Source of the DNA: Anaerolineae bacterium
GTDB lineage: Bacteria; Chloroflexota; Anaerolineae; UBA1429
Assembly: GCA_016928125.1 (NCBI GenBank)
Contig: JAFGLK010000027.1
Span: 1-7,527, forward strand
Length of the DNA stretch: 7,527 nucleotides
Direction: 5' to 3'
Shown here: in pieces, positions 5,025 through 7,527 of the stretch
How the letters are laid out: each line of letters starts with the position of its first letter
How positions within the stretch are numbered: position 1 is the stretch's first letter
The notes under the pieces: generated by a model
Seen by the model: only the letters and a program-made list of their open reading frames with translations
Database searches by the model: none
What the model was told of the DNA's origin: nothing
Program-made: the position numbers and the translations under genes

Positions 5025-5420
5025 GTGACGAGTAGCTCGCTGAGTGAGTTGGTTGAGCAGATGGTGAGCGGATTGCACAACCTTCTGTCGGATGCCGAGG
5101 ATGCCGAGACGGCTATTTCGATCTACAAGCAGACGAATTGGATCATCTACCAGCTTGAGGGCGTCAAGGATCAGGCCCTGGCTCTGGCCGAACAGGACCT
5201 GCAGCGGAGAGAGCTGGAGGCCCTCAAGACAGCGATCGGATCGGCGGGATGGACTGAGCCTCGCACTCGGCAGTTGGACGAAAAGACGTGGCGACTGGCG
5301 ATGGCCGAAGACCCACGCCTGATGGAGATACAGCAGGCCTTTGACCAGGCCAAGACCATTCTCGAGCGGGTGCAAGAGCCTTTTATGGAGTCGCCCGAAC
5401 CGAGGTTCTATATACGATAG
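5025..5420 (+). CDS. Uncharacterised helical protein, 131 residues
   Basis: I do not recognise this family. The start is GTG at 5025 with AAGGAG at 5011-5016, 8 bases upstream. The protein is predicted to be almost wholly helical, soluble and rich in Glu, Gln, Leu and Ala. Helical stretches run at about residues 4-22, 24-70 (containing LALAEQDLQRRELEALKTAI) and 96-118. A short segment at 72-89 has Gly-Trp, Pro and a second Trp (GWTEPRTRQLDEKTW). The tail is short and proline-containing (ESPEPRFYIR). There is no signal peptide, membrane helix or metal-binding motif. Bacterial-style initiation and sensible composition separate it from the arginine- and serine-rich opposite-strand frame. A coiled-coil adaptor or a subunit needing a partner is possible, but nothing in the sequence proves this. 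Confidence 0.72.
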   Translation: MTSSSLSELVEQMVSGLHNLLSDAEDAETAISIYKQTNWIIYQLEGVKDQALALAEQDLQRRELEALKTAIGSAGWTEPRTRQLDEKTWRLAMAEDPRLMEIQQAFDQAKTILERVQEPFMESPEPRFYIR

Positions 5421-5433
5421 ATAGGTCAGTTGG

Positions 5434-5456
5434 TGTCGCGCGGCGACGGCGCGACG
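5434..5456 (+). terminator. Possible hairpin terminator between convergent genes
   Basis: GTCGCGC (5435-5441) and GCGCGAC (5449-5455) form a GC-rich 7-bp stem with the loop GGCGACG, extendable by one T-G pair. It starts 14 bases after the stop of the 131-residue protein and about 60 bases beyond the stop of the converging glycogen phosphorylase gene. No T-tract follows on either strand. Confidence 0.4.
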
Positions 5457-5515
5457 AGCACAAGAGCATGGCGAGAGAGGCAGATCATGGAGAGCACGAT
5501 CAAGGGCGCCGATTC

Positions 5516-7527
5516 CTACATTGGCACGCGCACCGGTTGCACTCCCCAAATATCCTCACAATAGGCTCGAATCGTCCGATCTGACGAAAAGTAGCCGCAG
5601 CGCGCCGTGTTGAGGATGGACATGCGCGTCCAGCGCTGGCGGTCGGCATACTGCTGTGCCGCCGTCTCACAACACTCTACGTAGGACGCATAGTCGGCCA
5701 GCACCATGAACTCGTCGCGCTGGAGCAGTGAGTCCACGATCGGCCGAAAGATCGCCTGGTCCCCCTGTGCAAAGCGCCCTGACGCGATGTCGTCGATGAC
5801 CTGCTTGAGCTCTGAATTGCTCTCATAGTACGTCATGGGCCGATAGCCACGCTCCTTGAGCCCAAAAACCTCATCTGTAGTCAGGCCAAACAGGAAAAAG
5901 CTGTCTTGGCCGACCCGCTCCCGTATCTCGATGTTGGCGCCATCCAGCGTGCCCACGGTGAGGGCGCCATTGAGCGCGAACTTCATGTTGCCTGTGCCCG
6001 ATGCCTCGGTGCCCGCCATGGAGATCTGCTCCGAGATGTCTGCCGCCGGATAGATCCTCTCGCCCCGAGAGACGTTAAAATTGGGCAGAAAGATTACCTT
6101 GAGCCGATCGCCCACGTCGGGGTCGGTGTTCACCACGGCGGCGATGGCATTGATCAACTTGATGATCAGCTTGGCCATCCGATAGCCAGGAGCGGCCTTG
6201 GCGCCAAAGACAAAGGTCCGCGGCACAAGGTCCATCCCTGGATCGGCCCTGATTCGACTGTAGAGTGTGATGATGTGCAGCGCCTTGAGAAGCTGCCGTT
6301 TGTACTCGTGCAGTCGCTTGACCATCACGTCAAAGATCGAGGCAGAATCGGGGGAAATCCCCAGTTCCTCCTGAATCAGCGCCGCCAATTCTACCTTGTT
6401 GTGCCGCTTGATCTCTTGCCACGCGGCGCGGAAATCGCTCTGATCAACATAATCCTCCAGGCCTTGGAGCTGTTCCAGATCGGTCAGCCACCCCTCGCCG
6501 ATCTTGCCGCTGATCAACTCCGCCAACCTGGGATTGGCCAGCCTCACAAAGCGGCGCGGCGTGACACCATTTGTCTTGTTCCCGAACCTTTCGGGCCACA
6601 GCTCGGAAAAGTCCGACAGGGTGCGCTCTCTGAGCAGCGTGGACTGGAGCGGCGCCACTCCGTTAATGGAAAAGCTGCCGATGCACGCCAGATGGGCCAT
6701 GCGAACCTGCCGGGTGGGCCATTCCTCGATGATTGAGGTGCGCGCCACGCGCTCTGGGTCGTCGGGGAAGCGCCGACGCACCTCCTCAAGGAAGCGATGG
6801 TTGATCTCATAGATGATCTCCAGGTGCCTGGGTAGCAGCCGCTCAAAAAGCGCGACTGGCCACTTTTCCAGCGCTTCGGGCATGAGCGTGTGACAAGTGT
6901 AAGCAAAGCTTTGCCGCGTGATCTGCCATGCCTGCTCCCAGGGCAGGCGGTACTCGTCCACAAGCAGGCGCATCAGCTCGGCGATGCCAAGCACCGGATG
7001 GGTATCATTGAGCTGCATGACCACCTTGTGCGGGAATCGGTCCCAGTCCTCGTTACGAAGGAAAAAGCGCCGGATGATGTCGGCCAGGCTGCAGGCTACG
7101 AAAAAGTATTGCTGTTTGAGCCGCAGCTCTTGCCCTTGCGGTGTTTCATCATTGGGGTAGAGGACTTTGGTGATATTCTCCGACTCGGTCTTTTGCGCCA
7201 CGGCCCGGGCATAGTCGCCAGCCTCAAAGAGCCGGAAATTGAACTCGTGCGTGGCGCGTGCTCGCCAGAGGCGCATCATGTTGACCGTGCCTGTCCCGTA
7301 TCCGGGCACCAACGTGTGCGCTGGCTCCCCCAGCACCGTCTGGCCCGGGATCCAGCGGACCCGGTCGTGGCCCTCGTCGTCACGGTAATGCTCGGTGTGC
7401 CCATAGAAGCCAACCATAAGGGCGTCATCAGGCTGCGGGAACTCCCAGGGGTTGCCATAGAAGAGCCACTGATCTGGGCTCTCTACCTGCCATCCATCCT
7501 CGAACGTCTGGGTAAAGATGCCGTACT
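5516..7527 (-). CDS. glgP: Glycogen (alpha-glucan) phosphorylase, N-terminus cut by window edge
   Basis: The enzyme releases glucose-1-phosphate from alpha-1,4-glucan ends using inorganic phosphate and pyridoxal phosphate, in the cytoplasm. The frame stays open from its stop (5516-5518) to the window edge, about 670 residues; a family length near 820-840 means roughly 160 N-terminal residues are missing. The first visible residues ([13 protein letters not shown], then GNPWE) are in the family, so the internal ATG at 7415-7417 is not the start. Family motifs in order: [55 protein letters not shown] and [14 protein letters not shown]. The Lys of the last motif, which binds pyridoxal phosphate, is encoded at 5981-5983. 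The C-terminal [14 protein letters not shown] is also typical. GNPWE, the FYG-x-x-EH segment and the RLKQQYFF region resemble animal muscle phosphorylase more than Escherichia coli GlgP. No frameshift is seen. Confidence 0.97.
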   Translation of the reverse strand, partial: YGIFTQTFEDGWQVESPDQWLFYGNPWEFPQPDDALMVGFYGHTEHYRDDEGHDRVRWIPGQTVLGEPAHTLVPGYGTGTVNMMRLWRARATHEFNFRLFEAGDYARAVAQKTESENITKVLYPNDETPQGQELRLKQQYFFVACSLADIIRRFFLRNEDWDRFPHKVVMQLNDTHPVLGIAELMRLLVDEYRLPWEQAWQITRQSFAYTCHTLMPEALEKWPVALFERLLPRHLEIIYEINHRFLEEVRRRFPDDPERVARTSIIEEWPTRQVRMAHLACIGSFSINGVAPLQSTLLRERTLSDFSELWPERFGNKTNGVTPRRFVRLANPRLAELISGKIGEGWLTDLEQLQGLEDYVDQSDFRAAWQEIKRHNKVELAALIQEELGISPDSASIFDVMVKRLHEYKRQLLKALHIITLYSRIRADPGMDLVPRTFVFGAKAAPGYRMAKLIIKLINAIAAVVNTDPDVGDRLKVIFLPNFNVSRGERIYPAADISEQISMAGTEASGTGNMKFALNGALTVGTLDGANIEIRERVGQDSFFLFGLTTDEVFGLKERGYRPMTYYESNSELKQVIDDIASGRFAQGDQAIFRPIVDSLLQRDEFMVLADYASYVECCETAAQQYADRQRWTRMSILNTARCGYFSSDRTIRAYCEDIWGVQPVRVPM

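Noticed and set aside
4812..5549. 245-codon minus-strand frame opposite the phosphoribosyltransferase end and the 131-residue gene
   Set aside because: It overlaps the conserved C-terminus of the phosphoribosyltransferase. Its product is rich in Arg, Ser, Leu and His with no motif, while the plus-strand gene has a proper ribosome-binding site.
5487..5564. 25-codon plus-strand frame with GAGAGAGG upstream, overlapping the end of glgP
   Set aside because: It is very short, antisense to the conserved glgP C-terminus and has no recognisable product. It could be a gene remnant but cannot be supported.
5906..6736. 276-codon plus-strand frame opposite glgP
   Set aside because: Antisense shadow of strongly conserved glycogen phosphorylase sequence.
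1..7527. tRNA, rRNA, CRISPR array, insertion sequence or attachment site
   Set aside because: No T-loop GTTCRANNC context, no regularly spaced direct repeats, no transposase-like protein and no paired terminal inverted repeats were found by eye.

Overview
The window comes from a GC-rich bacterium. The IF-1 sequence, the promoters and the mix of single-gene units look most like a Chloroflexota (Anaerolineae-type) genome. That assignment rests on remembered family resemblance and is only moderately secure. No mobile element, CRISPR array, rRNA or tRNA is visible. This is mostly ordinary chromosome: short, independently promoted housekeeping and envelope genes.

Layout. (1) Positions 1-227, minus strand: the start of an unidentified exported protein that runs off the left edge. 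(2) 228-732: promoter region and a stand-alone infA (IF-1). (3) 733-1210: a 478-base gap with a second promoter of the same hexamers (TTGACG-17-TATACT), followed by a structured leader of about 370 bases. (4) 1211-2320: an orphan MalK/UgpC/MsmX-type sugar ABC transporter ATPase, closed by a strong hairpin. (5) 2393-3256, minus strand: a small four-helix membrane protein and a Rieske lipoprotein with its own near-consensus promoter. (6) 3583-5420, plus strand: a LiaF-like envelope protein, a COG1926-type phosphoribosyltransferase and an unrecognised 131-residue helical protein. (7) 5516-7527, minus strand: glycogen phosphorylase, whose N-terminus lies beyond the right edge.

How the genes may work together. 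The ABC ATPase (sugar import) and glycogen phosphorylase (glucose-1-phosphate release from storage glucan) both belong to carbohydrate handling, but they are separate units on opposite strands. The Rieske lipoprotein, the membrane protein and the LiaF-like protein all act at the cell envelope. No single multi-gene system spans the window. The part that known genes explain least well is the promoter-driven leader upstream of the ABC ATPase.
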